Of a DNA stretch of 64,000 bases, positions 62,600-64,000 are shown piece by piece. A program made the position numbers and the translations under genes. Position 1 is the first letter of the stretch. Every line of letters starts with the position of its first letter. Location: NCBI RefSeq assembly GCF_048771995.1, contig NC_133027.1:100872501-100936500 (forward strand), read 5' to 3'. The notes beneath the pieces were generated by a model. That model worked only from the letters and a program-made list of their open reading frames with translations. It did no database searches and was not told the origin of the DNA. This DNA is from Taeniopygia guttata. Its lineage: Eukaryota > Chordata > Aves > Passeriformes > Estrildidae.

Positions 62600-64000
62600 T
62601 TAGCAAAATTTATAATCAGTATTTTTTTTAAGATCTAGTATTTTGTTTGCTTTTATCTGAAAGGAAACTACAACATATCCAAGTGGCTCGATTACTTATC
62701 TAATAATATGTGATACTATCTAAATTGAACTAAAGTCTTTTGAAATGCAAGTCTCTGTCATGAGATGTAGAAAAGGAGATGGGACAGATTCCGTTACACT
62801 GCTATGGTAGCAGGCTGGATGCTGCATGCATGCTACTCTGAACACAACACTAAACAGGATCACCTGGGTCATGGGTGTGCTCCTGTGCAGCAGAATTCTC
62901 AAGTCAAATTTGCCTTTAGAGCTATGTTAGGGGATAAGAGAGCAGAAAAATTATTATAATCAGTTTCTATTAACTGCTGCTTCTTTTTGAACAATGAAGT
63001 TTCTTGCAGAAATGATAAATGTCAAATTATATTTTGCTGCTTTTAATCCCAAGAACTCTGCAGAATAGTTTTTGTTCTGGTTTTGGTTTTATTTAATTAT
63101 TCTTCACATTGTCATTAGAAAACAGGTTGCTTAGATACCTGCAAGTATTATCAATTAAATATTTGAGAAAGCAAAAGTTTCTGATTCTTGATTTTTTTTT
63201 TTATTCTAATTAAGTTCAGAAAAATTTGTTTCATCTATCACCTACAAAGCTCATTAAACTGAGATGGCATATGTGTTTCACTGAAGTGTTCATTCTTCTC
63301 CTGAGAAAGACACAGCTGTCTTGGCTTTAATCTATAACTTATATTTAACATCAGCAGCTTTTCTAGCAAAGCATACAGCAAAACTCTGCTACATCCCCTT
63401 AATAACAGGGGCCTAATTTGGAAAACTGATCCCAGTCCTTAAGGGTGTTATAAGTGTGAGCTACCATACACAAAAAGGGACTGAGGGAATAATTTTTTCT
63501 GATTACCATTGGTAAAGATGTGTTTATGTGTCTGCAGAATTGACTACTCGAGTGAACATCTATGATTGAGGGATCTAGGGTACCAAAGTGTTATATTTTT
63601 AGTCCAGCAGTTACAGGGTAATCACAGAAATATTTCCATATTTCACACTGAATGATAAGTGAGCAAAACACGGCAACATGCAGAACAGCATCCAGAATAA
63701 CCAGCAACTCTTCATCCAGCCAGAGACACTGAAAACCATGGAACTTTCAGAATAAAAATTAAGGCATCTCCAGATTAGATACCTCCCATGATACCCACTC
63801 AAATTATACTTGTGATGCCTTTTACAACAACCTGTGCTTGAACACCTAAATTCTATCCAAGTCGCATACTCGGTGCCAGACCAGGAGTGCTAAACCAGAG
63901 CTCCATCATCTTCAGTTTTTCCACAGCCCACTGTCAGAAGCCAGGACTTAGCAGGTCATCAACTAATTTCTATTGAGGAGCTTCTGTCTTCTAAGAACTA
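62600..64000. other. HAAO 3' UTR or downstream spacer
   Basis: AT-rich sequence with no exon of a neighbouring gene recognised on either strand. It holds a T run near 63191-63201. Confidence 0.5.

Noticed and set aside
62441-64000. Possible start of a downstream neighbour such as OXER1
   Set aside because: In human, OXER1 lies beyond the HAAO 3' end, but no receptor-like frame is present on either strand here.

Overview
The window looks like avian nuclear DNA. The signs are AT-rich spacer, several CR1 LINE 3' ends in the bird style, a probable songbird-type LTR, and one vertebrate gene with long GT-AG introns. Much of what can be supported is two genes and their surroundings: HAAO on the + strand and an intron-containing tRNA-Ile(UAU) on the - strand.

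Region by region: (a) 1-25.4 kb is gene-poor. It holds a CR1 3' end at about 578-945, mononucleotide and AT/GT microsatellites, two CTCF-like motifs, and three patches of higher GC (about 3.0-3.6, 10.4-10.8 and 23.6-24.6 kb) with short open frames that I could not match to any family. (b) 25.4-26.35 kb is a CpG island. It contains tRNA-Ile(UAU) with a 20-nt intron and a run of GC boxes. (c) 29,567-62,440 holds a complete ten-exon HAAO gene (3-hydroxyanthranilate 3,4-dioxygenase). Its 861 coding bases encode 286 aa, the length I recall for human HAAO. Iron ligands His47, Glu53 and His91 and active-site residues Arg43, Arg95 and Glu105 are all present. The introns carry a CR1 3' end and a probable solo LTR (intron 2), a short CR1 scrap (intron 6), a 15-17 bp minisatellite, a T/G-rich tract and a long polypurine tract. 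(d) 62.44-64 kb is the HAAO 3' UTR and downstream spacer.

How it fits together: HAAO turns 3-hydroxyanthranilate into the unstable semialdehyde that cyclises to quinolinate, on the kynurenine route to NAD. The tRNA gene is independent (Pol III) and convergent with nothing visible. From memory, a tRNA-Ile-TAT gene also lies just upstream of HAAO on human 2p21, so the pair looks like an old syntenic arrangement. The CpG island lies about 3.3 kb upstream of the HAAO start codon, and it may or may not serve as the HAAO promoter.

I found no convincing undescribed system. The observations most worth checking are the HAAO 5' architecture, a frame-preserving candidate extra exon before HAAO exon 4, and a small signal-peptide-like frame upstream of HAAO.
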